64,000 nucleotides of DNA. Source: an uncultured Bacilli bacterium (GTDB taxonomy: Bacteria > Bacillota_I > Bacilli_A > RF39 > UBA660). The notes under the pieces were generated by a model that saw nothing but the letters and a program-made list of their open reading frames with translations, was not told where the DNA came from and searched no databases. Below, one piece after another: positions 1 to 6,590 of the stretch. The stretch is from the NCBI GenBank assembly GCA_934090685.1, contig CAKOJN010000007.1, positions 1 through 64,000 of the forward strand, given 5' to 3'. Numbering within the stretch: the first letter of the stretch is position 1; every line of letters starts with the position of its first letter. A program made the translations under genes and the position numbers.

Positions 1-225
1 GATAAAACTAGACAATTAGACTATTATGAAGGAGTAACGACTGAAAGTGGTAAATATTCTAAAGCAATAAAAAATAATAGCGCAGGATCTGCTTCGTGGT
101 GGTGGCTCCGCTCGGCCCATTCTAACAATAGTAGTAATTTCTACGATGTCAGCAATTATGGTAATTGGAACTACCCTATTGCTATTATTACTCGCGGCGT
201 TTCTCCAGCTTTCCGAATTGGGTAA
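1..225 (+). CDS. 3' end of a DUF6273/C-type-lectin-like protein with a DGR-type variable region (5' end outside window)
   Basis: Only the last 74 codons are present, open from base 1 and ending with TAA at 223-225. The peptide aligns without gaps to the C-terminus of the complete pilin-like protein at 2257-3384, sharing YYEGVTT, KYSKAIKNNSAG, WWLR and a final GVSPAFRIG. That C-terminal shape belongs to the DUF6273 / formylglycine-enzyme-like C-type lectin fold used by many retroelement-diversified proteins. Codons 41-67 differ strongly from the paralogue, mostly at first and second codon bases, while the ~30 codons before them differ mostly at silent positions. Local codons (CTC CGC TCG GCC, CGC GGC) are GC-rich and unlike the AGA/TTA-rich neighbours. 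Whether this copy also begins with a pilin leader cannot be seen. The surface-receptor role is inferred. Confidence 0.8.
   Translation, partial: DKTRQLDYYEGVTTESGKYSKAIKNNSAGSASWWWLRSAHSNNSSNFYDVSNYGNWNYPIAIITRGVSPAFRIG
97..222 (+). other. Putative DGR variable region, copy 1
   Basis: This is the C-terminal coding stretch of the truncated gene, from the TGG TGG TGG CTC CGC codons to the stop. Compared codon by codon with copy 2 (3256-3381), the 27 codons from TCT at 121 to GTT at 199-201 have 18 differences. In 14 of these the third base is the same (for example AAT/TTT, GAT/ATT, AGC/GTC, AAT/GGT, AAC/GCC). Adenine-directed mutagenesis of AAY codons leaves this pattern. The shared 14 bases GGCGTTTCTCCAGC just after it could act as the initiation-of-mutagenic-homing site. 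No template repeat was found in the window. Confidence 0.65.
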
Positions 226-534
226 TAAAATGAAGATAGATAGTTGAAAGATTTGAAAAAAACAATATTAAAAGAAAGATTAACCGATTAACTAAAAAAA
301 GTTGAGAAGATAATAATGAGCGAGCTCCGAACGAAAGTGAGGACTAAGCGAAATGAATAAAATAAAGGGTAAAAGATTAATATAACCTTTTGAATAAAGA
401 CTAATATAATTATATTGATCGAGAGAAATCTCTATTTTTTTAATTTATTTTAAAAAGTTTACAAAAAAAGAAGTGTTTTTAAAATTTATGACTGATTATT
501 ATAATAGAGGGATAATCTCTAGGAAGGAGGTCAT
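226..534. other. 309-bp intergenic region without a recognisable gene
   Basis: It follows the truncated DUF6273 gene and precedes the Rpn-family gene. It holds a slightly GC-richer patch around 320-350 (GAGCGAGCTCCGAACG), a weak AGAGA/TCTCT hairpin followed by T6 at 422-440 that could terminate rightward transcripts, and a -10-like TATAAT at 500-505 with no good -35 at normal spacing. A small AGAG/CTCT hairpin lies in the probable leader at about 506-520. No reverse transcriptase, Avd or template-repeat copy is seen here. Confidence 0.5.
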
Positions 535-1377
535 ATGGAAAAGTTCTATAATGGGATGTTTGATAGTATATTTAAAAACTCTTTATGTACTGAAAAAAAT
601 ATTATGCTTTTAAAATGGTTATTAGAATGTTGTTTAGAATTTAAAATAGATACATTATCATTAAAAGATAAAGAACTATCAAAAAATAATGCTGTTACTA
701 AGGGAAAAGTAGTAGACTTGTATGTAGAAACTGATAATGAATTAATAAATGTAGAAATAAATAATCATCCACATGCATATAATAATGAAAGAAATCTAGC
801 ATACTTAGCAAACCTATATAGTAGAAGTGTAGATATAAGTGATGACTATAATAAAGTACATAGATGTATACAACTCAATTTAACTACTGGTAAAAAAGGA
901 ATAGACTTAAAAAGTGAATATGCATTATTAAAAAGAAATGGATTAAAAGAAGAAATATTCAGTGAAAATTTTATAATATATGAAATAAATGTAGATTTAT
1001 TAAAAGAAGCATATTATAATAATGATGAAGAAATAATTAATAAATATAAACCAGTAATAATGTTAACGCTTAATAGAGAAGAACTAGAAGAGTTTAGTTT
1101 AGGAGATGAAAGAGTAATGGAATATAGGAAAAGAGTAGAAGAGTTAAATAGTGATCCTGAGTTCAGGGTGTTTATGAGTAGAGAAGAAGATGATAGAAAG
1201 ACTGAGAATACTTTAAGAAATCTTGTTGATGAGCAAAAACAAGAATTAGAAGAACAATCTCAAAAACTATCAAATATTAACCAGGACACTGCTAGAAAAA
1301 TGAAGGATGAGAACATTGATATTGAAACTATATCAAAAGTAACTGGATTAAGTATTGAAGAGATACAAAACTTATAG
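535..1377 (+). CDS. Rpn-family PD-(D/E)XK nuclease / putative transposase
   Basis: A 280-residue protein with the plan of the Rpn / PDDEXK_2 family, which are nucleases that promote recombination or ride with mobile DNA. The candidate active site is at residues ~58-76, where GKVVDLYVE is followed by INVEINNH (D ... E-x-N, the usual PD-(D/E)xK-like core). The middle is charged. The last ~28 residues have the family's typical tail, ARKMKDENIDIETISKVTGL then SIEEIQNL, a small helix-turn-helix-like unit. The start has a perfect ribosome site (AGGAAGGAGG, 5 bases before ATG). It stands alone between the two DUF6273 copies and is closed by its own terminator. Family members are often multicopy and phage- or IS-linked. 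The family call is strong; its job here is unknown. Confidence 0.8.
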   Translation: MEKFYNGMFDSIFKNSLCTEKNIMLLKWLLECCLEFKIDTLSLKDKELSKNNAVTKGKVVDLYVETDNELINVEINNHPHAYNNERNLAYLANLYSRSVDISDDYNKVHRCIQLNLTTGKKGIDLKSEYALLKRNGLKEEIFSENFIIYEINVDLLKEAYYNNDEEIINKYKPVIMLTLNREELEEFSLGDERVMEYRKRVEELNSDPEFRVFMSREEDDRKTENTLRNLVDEQKQELEEQSQKLSNINQDTARKMKDENIDIETISKVTGLSIEEIQNL

Positions 1378-1402
1378 AAGTGACTAATCGCTTCTATTTT
1401 TT
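1374..1402 (+). terminator. Rho-independent terminator of the Rpn-family gene
   Basis: ATAGAAG (1374-1380) pairs with CTTCTAT (1391-1397) across a 10-base loop and runs into T6. The left arm contains the stop codon of the gene, so it is placed to end that transcript. Confidence 0.8.
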
Positions 1403-1663
1403 ATATATTTTATTTTTTGAATTTATACTGTACGTTAGATACAAAGGTAATTTCTCTCTAGATATAGGGGGAGTTATTCTTAAGATAAGTTCCCATAAAA
1501 TCAAGAAAAAAACTTGATTTTTGTATGGAAAATGATAAAATATAAATGTTTTTAAGTCAAATTTTTGCATTCAAAAACACGGGAAGTTTGAATTTTAAAA
1601 AAAGAGTAGATGTAACTTCTCGCAAAATATAATGGGAAAATTGTATGTATTTTGACTTGATAA

Positions 1664-1688
1664 TAAGATTATTTTTTAAATAATCTTA
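1664..1688 (+). terminator. Perfect 11-bp hairpin inside the IS30 remnant
   Basis: TAAGATTATTT pairs perfectly with AAATAATCTTA across a TTT loop. It lies just inside the left terminal repeat of the miniature element. IS ends often carry such hairpins to block read-through transcription; that use here is inferred. Confidence 0.4.
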
Positions 1689-1691
1689 TGG

Positions 1692-1724
1692 AAAGATTGA
1701 CATTATCGTAATCAATCTTTTTTA
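1692..1724 (+). terminator. Hairpin with T-run inside the IS30 remnant
   Basis: AAAGATTGA (1692-1700) pairs with TCAATCTTT (1712-1720) and is followed by a T-run on the plus strand. It overlaps the end of the decayed transposase fragment and would stop rightward transcription entering the element. Confidence 0.55.
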
Positions 1725-1850
1725 TTTTTAATTTCATTAGCAATAGTAGTTCTATCCTTACCAAGTCTTAAAATTATAGTCTTCCTTTAAAAATTCTTCA
1801 ATAACACATCTATCTTCAAAAGATAAGTGTTTGTATTTTTTAACTTTCAT
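1712..1850 (-). pseudogene. IS30-family transposase N-terminal fragment, frameshifted
   Basis: Read from ATG at 1850, the minus strand gives MKVKKYKHLSFEDRCVIEEF and then LKEDYNFKTW before a TAA. Shifting the frame at that point continues with RLGKDRTTIANEIKNKKD and a stop at 1712. Together this is the N-terminal helix-turn-helix of IS30-family transposases (KxLxxxDRxxIE ... LGKDRTTIxxEI). The DDE catalytic domain is absent, so it cannot act as a transposase. It sits between matching 14-bp inverted repeats. Confidence 0.75.
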
Positions 1851-1946
1851 AATATAAATTCCTTTCAAAACAAGTCAAAATACAATGAAATATAATAATA
1901 TAAAGAAAATAAAAAATCAAAAATAAATTTAAATTATTTCAATTTC

Positions 1947-2058
1947 CTTATTGACAACAGGTACCAAGAAATATTTTTTTGATAAAAAAGAATGAGGTAA
2001 AAATAAATTTTAACCTCATCATCAGTTTTGAAAAATATTTCTACCTATTGTCAATAAG
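1947..2058. repeat. 112-bp imperfect palindrome
   Basis: The outer arms are CTTATTGACAACAGGTA at 1947-1963 and, on the opposite strand, CTTATTGACAATAGGTA at 2042-2058, with one mismatch. Pairing continues inward over GAAATATTTTT after a 3-base bulge. A second small stem, TGAGGT/ACCTCA (1993-1998, 2013-2018), sits at the centre. Such a folded unit could be a MITE, an IS end or a transcribed hairpin. It lies ~125 bp upstream of the G-tract promoter of the pilin-like gene. No other copy was noticed in the window. Confidence 0.6.
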
Positions 2059-2182
2059 TTTTCTCGACATAAATTAAATTTATTCCCCATAGGTTTCCAG
2101 AAGTGAAATCTCTATAAATAAAAAACGGGAAGTTAAATATATAATTAACATGAATTTATACTGTATGTCAAGTATTTGTAAA

Positions 2183-2214
2183 TTGACTAGGGGGGGGGGT
2201 GACTATGCTATAAT
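2183..2214 (+). promoter_or_regulatory. Promoter with a ten-G tract in its spacer (candidate phase-variable promoter)
   Basis: A good -35 (TTGACT, 2183-2188) and a perfect -10 (TATAAT, 2209-2214) are separated by 20 bp that include ten consecutive G (2190-2199). The usual spacer is 17 bp, which this promoter would have with seven G. Slippage in such a tract would change spacing and so promoter strength. Poly-G promoter spacers of this kind are known to phase-vary in pathogens such as Neisseria. In this AT-rich DNA a G10 run is striking. The start codon lies 43 bp after the -10, behind AAAGGAG. Confidence 0.7.
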
Positions 2215-2256
2215 GCAAGTATACTAAGTAAAGTAATAGTAAAGGAGTAAGATAAT

Positions 2257-3384
2257 ATGAATAAAAAAGGTTTTACTTTAGTTGAGTTACTAGCGGTAAT
2301 CGCTATACTTGCGATATTAGTTATAATAGCATTACCAAATGTAATCAAATTATATAATAATGCTAAAAAGAATAGTTTCATAACAGAAACAAAAACAATT
2401 TACAGTGAAGTGTCTAAAAAGTATATATCTGAATCAATGAAAGGTAATAAACTATCATATGTAAGTTCAGAAGATGATACTAAATTAGAGATGACAGGAA
2501 GGGATCTTCAATATTGTGTACTTTTAAATAGTGATGGTTCAGTTAAAAGTATGAAGGTATCAAATGGAGAGTGGATAGCAGAATTACCATCAGGCAAAAA
2601 GATAACTGATTTAAAGAATGCAGATTTAAAAGATGGAAATTTAAATGATTATGACTGCTATAATCCGTTTAGAGATGACCCATGGGTAACAATAGCAAAT
2701 AATGTTAAAGTAGGAAATACAAGTAAATACAATGTTGGAGATGAAAAAGAAGTAGACTTAGGTACATATGGAAAACATATGGTAAGAATAGCAAATCTAA
2801 ATACACCTAGTGAATGTAATCAAGAAGGATTCTCACAAAGCGCATGTGGATTTGTAGTAGAGTTTACTGATATAATAACTACACATAATATGAATCCAAG
2901 TGGAGATTATAATGGTAAAACATATCAATATGGTTGGAATAAAGATGGATGGATAAAAAGTCAAATGAAAATGTTTATAGATAATGATATCTATAATTCA
3001 TTACCACCGGAATTAAAAAGTGTAATTATTGATACAAAAACAGTATCAGGTCATGGAATTGAAGATACAAATAACATTACATCACCAGAAGATAAACTAT
3101 ATTTATTAGCACCAAAAGAAATATATTCAGATTGGTCTTATCAGTTTGATTCTGCAAGAGATTATACAAGACAATTAGATTATTATGAAGGAGTAACAAC
3201 TAAAAGCGGCAAATATTCTAAAGCAATAAAAAATAATAGTGCAGGATCTGTATCTTATTGGTGGCTCCGCTGCGCTCGTTCTAACTTTGATAGCATTTTC
3301 TACATTGTCGTCGGTAATGGTGGTATAGCCGAAGCTAATGCTCGTGGTACATACGGCGTTTCTCCAGCATTTAGAATTGGATAA
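2257..3384 (+). CDS. Type IV pilin-like protein with C-terminal DUF6273/C-type-lectin-like domain and DGR-type variable region
   Basis: A 375-residue protein with three parts. (1) A class III prepilin leader: MNKKG then FTLVELLAVIAILAILVI, cut by prepilin peptidase before F, followed by the usual pilin N-terminal helix to about residue 55. (2) A linker to about residue 140. (3) A DUF6273-type domain: VVEFTD (~200), GWNKDGWIKSQM, DKLYLLAPKEIYSD (~285), YYEGVTT, YWWLRCAR (~334) and the final GVSPAFRIG. The last ~40 residues match the variable region of the truncated copy at 1-225 and differ from it in a DGR-like way. The prepilin peptidase at 8140 could process it and PilC at 6591 could help assemble it. 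Expression is probably controlled by the G10 promoter upstream. SD is AAAGGAG. Substrate-binding surface receptor is the inferred role. Confidence 0.85.
   Translation: MNKKGFTLVELLAVIAILAILVIIALPNVIKLYNNAKKNSFITETKTIYSEVSKKYISESMKGNKLSYVSSEDDTKLEMTGRDLQYCVLLNSDGSVKSMKVSNGEWIAELPSGKKITDLKNADLKDGNLNDYDCYNPFRDDPWVTIANNVKVGNTSKYNVGDEKEVDLGTYGKHMVRIANLNTPSECNQEGFSQSACGFVVEFTDIITTHNMNPSGDYNGKTYQYGWNKDGWIKSQMKMFIDNDIYNSLPPELKSVIIDTKTVSGHGIEDTNNITSPEDKLYLLAPKEIYSDWSYQFDSARDYTRQLDYYEGVTTKSGKYSKAIKNNSAGSVSYWWLRCARSNFDSIFYIVVGNGGIAEANARGTYGVSPAFRIG
3256..3381 (+). other. Putative DGR variable region, copy 2
   Basis: Codons from TAT TGG TGG CTC CGC to the end of the pilin-like gene. The variable core, TCT at 3280 to GTT at 3358-3360, encodes SNFDSIFYIVVGNGG and IAEANARGTYGV. 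The same 27 codons in copy 1 encode SNNSSNFYDVSNYGN and WNYPIAIITRGV. Length is identical with no gaps, and the third codon base is kept in 14 of 18 changed codons. The conserved flanks are GC-rich compared with the rest of the gene, as expected if they are overwritten from an outside template. Confidence 0.65.
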
Positions 3385-3410
3385 GATGTTTTTATACAAA
3401 GCATCTTTTT
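3383..3410 (+). terminator. Probable terminator of the pilin-like gene
   Basis: AAGATG (3383-3388) pairs with CATCTT (3402-3407) across a 13-base loop and ends in T5. The stem begins at the stop codon. The loop is long, so strength is uncertain. Confidence 0.55.
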
Positions 3411-3469
3411 ATTTGGGCGCAGTCATGATATAATAATTGTAATATAGGCGAATAAGGAAGGTAATTATA

Positions 3470-4375
3470 ATGAATCAAAATAATAATTTTAATCAAAACA
3501 ATGGCTTTAATCAACCAATTAATCAGGCAAATCCTCAACAAAATTTTCAACAATACATGGGATCTCAACCTGTTATGAATAGTCAAGTAAACACTATTGA
3601 ACCAAATATTAAAAATAATAAAGCAAAGTTTTATATTATAGGTGGGCTTCTATTTATAGTTGGGGCTGTTTTAGGATTATTTCTAGGTAAAATGGTATAC
3701 AGTAAAAATAATACAACTGATAATACGAATAATAATTCTAATAATAATGATGTATCTGACAATAATGGTGAGTATCCGATTACTATAACTAATGATGTCA
3801 TCGGTGATGAGAATGGTCCTTTTTTGATGACATTAGAAGATGTCTTTACTTTAACAGGAAGAGGTACTGTGGTAACTGGTAAGGTTTTAAGAGGAACTGT
3901 TAGATCAGGTGATAAAATTCAAGTGTTAGGACTAAATAGAGAAACTATAGAAGTTGAAGTTGACAGTATTGAAGCATTTAGAAAGAATATTGAAGTTGGT
4001 ACTCCTGGCATAGAGTTAGGTTTATTACTTAAAAATATAAACAGAGATGATGTTTTAAAAGGACAAGTGTTAGCAAAAACAAATTCAGTTAAAACATATA
4101 AGAAATGTGATGTGTCTGTTGAAATGTACAGTGAAAGTGATGTTGGTGAAAAGATAACAATAAATGATACAGATAAACAATTATTCCATTTCTGGACTGC
4201 TGATATTTCTGGAAATATTAGTTTCTCCAATGGAAAAAAGACTTTAAATTCTGGACAAAGTTCTAATGCAACTATTAGTTTGTCTGCTGATACTGTTATG
4301 GAAATTGGGACTAAATTCTATGTGAAAAAAGGTGACAAAGTAGTTGGTAAAGGAACTGTTACTAAGTTATATTAA
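3470..4375 (+). CDS. Membrane-anchored protein made of EF-Tu domains II and III without a GTPase domain
   Basis: A 301-residue protein. Residues 1-48 are rich in Asn/Gln (NQNNNFNQNNGFNQ). One membrane helix spans ~52-74 (FYIIGGLLFIVGAVLGLFLG). An Asn-rich linker follows, and residues ~105-301 read as elongation factor Tu domains II-III: PFLMTLEDVFTLTGRGTVVTG, GTVRSGDKIQVLGL, IEAFRKNIE, GLLLKNINRDDVLKGQVLAK, and a final GKGTVTKLY where EF-Tu has GAGVVTKIL. The GTP-binding domain (GHVDHGKT, DCPG, NKCD) is missing, so it cannot be a translation factor by itself. Lysines flank the helix on both sides; N-inside with the EF-Tu part outside is plausible, matching the layout of the protein at 54377. 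SD is AAGGAAGG. It is monocistronic, ending in a strong hairpin before lepA. Function unknown. Confidence 0.8.
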   Translation: MNQNNNFNQNNGFNQPINQANPQQNFQQYMGSQPVMNSQVNTIEPNIKNNKAKFYIIGGLLFIVGAVLGLFLGKMVYSKNNTTDNTNNNSNNNDVSDNNGEYPITITNDVIGDENGPFLMTLEDVFTLTGRGTVVTGKVLRGTVRSGDKIQVLGLNRETIEVEVDSIEAFRKNIEVGTPGIELGLLLKNINRDDVLKGQVLAKTNSVKTYKKCDVSVEMYSESDVGEKITINDTDKQLFHFWTADISGNISFSNGKKTLNSGQSSNATISLSADTVMEIGTKFYVKKGDKVVGKGTVTKLY

Positions 4376-4384
4376 AATTATATG

Positions 4385-4420
4385 AAATAATTAAAGTGTG
4401 GTCTTTAATTATTTTTCTTT
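4385..4420 (+). terminator. Strong terminator between the EF-Tu-like gene and lepA
   Basis: AAATAATTAAAG (4385-4396) pairs perfectly with CTTTAATTATTT (4403-4414) across TGTGGT, followed by a T-rich run. It lies inside the upstream extension of the lepA reading frame, which argues for the later lepA start. Confidence 0.9.
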
Positions 4421-4421
4421 T

Positions 4422-4432
4422 TATGATAAAAT
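4422..4432 (+). promoter_or_regulatory. -10 region for a leaderless or near-leaderless lepA transcript
   Basis: TATGAT (4422-4427) overlaps TAAAAT (4427-4432) directly after the upstream terminator. Transcription would start about 6-8 bases later, at or just before the lepA ATG at 4440. No Shine-Dalgarno sequence precedes that ATG. No convincing -35 is seen. Confidence 0.5.
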
Positions 4433-4439
4433 CTTATTT

Positions 4440-6224
4440 ATGAAACAGGAAGATATTAGAAATTTTTGTATAATAGCGCATATAGATCATGGAAAGAGTA
4501 CTCTTGCTGATAGAATACTTGATGTTTGTCATGCAGTAACGGAAAGAGAAAAAAAAGCACAAATACTTGATTCAATGGATCTTGAACGTGAGCGTGGAAT
4601 AACTATTAAATTAAATGCAGTTGAACTTAAATATAAAGACCATATTTTACATTTAATAGATACTCCTGGGCATGTAGACTTTAGCTATGAAGTAAGCCGT
4701 AGTCTTGCTGCTTGTGAAGGGGCAATACTTGTAGTTGATGCTACTCAGGGAATAGAGGCACAAACTCTTGCTAACTTATACTTGGCACTTGATGCCAATC
4801 TTAAAATAATACCAGTCATTAATAAAATAGATTTACCTAATGCAGATCCTGAAAGGGTTAAAGATGAACTTGTAAACACTATTGGATTTGAAAGAGATGA
4901 AATAATATTATGCTCTGGTAAGACAGGTGAAGGAGTAGTGGAACTACTTGATGCAGTAGTTGAAAGAATACCAGCGCCTAAGAGTGAAAATAATGACTTA
5001 AGAGCATTAATATTTGATAGCTATTTTGATCCATATAAAGGTGTAGTAATACTTGTAAGAGTATTTGATGGTTCATTAAAAGTAGGGGATAAAATCCATT
5101 TTATAAATAGTGAAGCAGATTATGAAGTTCTTGAACTTGGTAAACATACACCGCATGAAGTTAAAAAAGATAAACTATCTGCTGGAGAAGTTGGTTTTAT
5201 ATCTGCGTCTATTAAAAGTATTGAAGAGGTTGAGGTTGGTGACACTATTTGTCATACTAATAAAATAGTTGAACCTTTACCTGGATATAAACCTATGAAA
5301 CCTATGGTATTTTCAGGTATTTATCCAATTGATAGTACTAAATATAATTCTCTTAAAGAAGCGTTATTAAAACTTAAACTTAGTGATGCAGCTTTAACAT
5401 TTGAACCAGAAACTTCTATAGCATTAGGTTTTGGATTTAGATGTGGTTTTTTAGGACTACTTCATATGGAAATAATACAAGAAAGAATAGAACGCGAATT
5501 TAATATAGATATTATCGCAACTAGTCCATCTGTTATATATGAGGTAATACTTAGTGATGGTTCTACTGTTATGGTAGATTCACCATCAAAGATGCCAGAT
5601 CCTGGTAAAATAAGTAAAGTATTAGAACCTTTTGTTAAAGCAAATATATATGTTCCTTCTGAATATGTAGGTTCTATAATGGAACTATGTCAAGATAAAA
5701 GAGGAGTTTATAAAAATATTTCATATATGGATGAAACTAGAGTTAATGTTATGTATGAACTTCCGTTAAGTGAAATAGTTTATGATTTCTTTGATAAATT
5801 AAAAAGTTATACTAAAGGATACGCATCATTTGATTATGATTTTATAGGTAATAGAGAGAGTAAACTTGTTAAAATGGATATATTATTAAATGGTGAAATA
5901 GTTGACGCTTTAAGTGTAATTGTACATAAAGATTTTGCATATAAAAGAGGAAAAATTATATGTGAAAACCTAAAGAAAATAATACCTAGACAAATGTTTC
6001 AAGTGCCTATTCAAGCATGCATAGGAGCTAAAGTAATCGCAAGAGAAGATATATCTGCTATGAAAAAGAATGTACTTGCTAAATGTTATGGTGGAGATGT
6101 TTCAAGAAAAAGAAAATTGTTAGAAAAACAAAAAGAAGGTAAGAAAAGAATGAAACAAGTTGGTTCTGTTTCTATACCTCAGGAAGCATTCTTAACAATA
6201 TTAAGTACTGATTCTAAAGAATAA
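4440..6224 (+). CDS. lepA: Elongation factor 4 (LepA), ribosomal back-translocase GTPase
   Basis: A 594-residue translation GTPase, the normal LepA length. It has the GTPase motifs IAHIDHGKSTL (G1, ~residue 10), RERGITIK (G2), DTPGHVDF (G3) and NKIDLP (G4), the EF-G-like domains II, III and V, and the LepA-specific C-terminal domain ending in KRMKQVGSVSIPQEAFL. It binds the ribosome and helps rescue or remodel stalled elongation complexes. The open frame extends upstream to a GTG at 4398, but that stretch is covered by a terminator hairpin and is not LepA-like; the ATG at 4440 gives the canonical MKQEDIRNFCIIAHIDHGK start. That ATG has no SD and follows a -10 element closely, suggesting leaderless translation. 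It converges with the small gene at 6225. Confidence 0.97.
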   Translation: MKQEDIRNFCIIAHIDHGKSTLADRILDVCHAVTEREKKAQILDSMDLERERGITIKLNAVELKYKDHILHLIDTPGHVDFSYEVSRSLAACEGAILVVDATQGIEAQTLANLYLALDANLKIIPVINKIDLPNADPERVKDELVNTIGFERDEIILCSGKTGEGVVELLDAVVERIPAPKSENNDLRALIFDSYFDPYKGVVILVRVFDGSLKVGDKIHFINSEADYEVLELGKHTPHEVKKDKLSAGEVGFISASIKSIEEVEVGDTICHTNKIVEPLPGYKPMKPMVFSGIYPIDSTKYNSLKEALLKLKLSDAALTFEPETSIALGFGFRCGFLGLLHMEIIQERIEREFNIDIIATSPSVIYEVILSDGSTVMVDSPSKMPDPGKISKVLEPFVKANIYVPSEYVGSIMELCQDKRGVYKNISYMDETRVNVMYELPLSEIVYDFFDKLKSYTKGYASFDYDFIGNRESKLVKMDILLNGEIVDALSVIVHKDFAYKRGKIICENLKKIIPRQMFQVPIQACIGAKVIAREDISAMKKNVLAKCYGGDVSRKRKLLEKQKEGKKRMKQVGSVSIPQEAFLTILSTDSKE

Positions 6225-6476
6225 TTATTGAAAGAAAGTTAAGTTGTCATTGTTATAAGTAATTTCCTTATTGACTTTTAATGACTTACTTTCTTTTATT
6301 TCATCTATTAATTCATTTTTTGGCTTTTTAAATATAGATTTTTCATGATTAAAGTAAGGTCTTACTTCTTTGTATACTGGAATACTCTTTTTGATGATAT
6401 TAAGTGTTTTATTGGTATTAGAAGCAATACTTGATATGTTAATTGTTTTTAAAAGACTTGTTATATTTAAACTCAT
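6225..6476 (-). CDS. Small YqfQ/VrrA-like hypothetical protein
   Basis: An 83-residue protein starting at ATG 6476, chosen because AGGTGA lies 6 bases upstream; a GTG at 6485 would overlap that SD. The sequence LNITSLLKTINIS then NKTLNIIKKSIPVYKEVRP resembles the short core of the Bacillus YqfQ/VrrA spore-associated family, in which a NTQK...IPIYKEV segment follows a hydrophobic helix. The C-terminal half is Lys/Glu-rich. The gene is convergent with lepA, with the two stop codons abutting at 6224/6225. It has its own SD and no overlap with another gene, which supports a real gene. The family likeness is tentative. Confidence 0.55.
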   Translation of the reverse strand: MSLNITSLLKTINISSIASNTNKTLNIIKKSIPVYKEVRPYFNHEKSIFKKPKNELIDEIKESKSLKVNKEITYNNDNLTFFQ

Positions 6477-6590
6477 ATAATTCACCTATAAATAGTATAT
6501 GTAAATAAAATTAAAATAGTTAAAAATTGTTTTTATTTTAAAAATAGTATGTTATAATTTATATATAGAATAGTAAGAGGGTGATTTTAT

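Larger units (their letters stand above)
1646..1884. mobile_element. 239-bp IS30-derived miniature element (internally deleted)
   Basis: The two ends are a perfect 14-bp inverted repeat, TGTATTTTGACTTG at 1646-1659 and its complement at 1871-1884. Inside lies only the N-terminal part of an IS30-type transposase on the minus strand (1712-1850), frameshifted and lacking the catalytic DDE region. The left part contains two hairpins (1664-1688 and 1692-1724). An internally deleted IS30 relative that could once be moved in trans explains this arrangement. No clear target-site duplication is visible outside the repeats. Confidence 0.65.

Noticed and set aside
2190..2199. G10 run as a sequencing artefact
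   Set aside because: Cannot be excluded from the sequence alone, but its exact place between good -35 and -10 boxes makes a biological role more likely.
3919..4230. 103-residue antisense frame in the EF-Tu-like gene
   Set aside because: Shadow of a well-supported coding region; no ribosome site and no homology pattern.
4398..4439. Upstream GTG start for LepA
   Set aside because: The extension lies in a terminator hairpin and does not match LepA; the ATG at 4440 gives the family's normal N-terminus.
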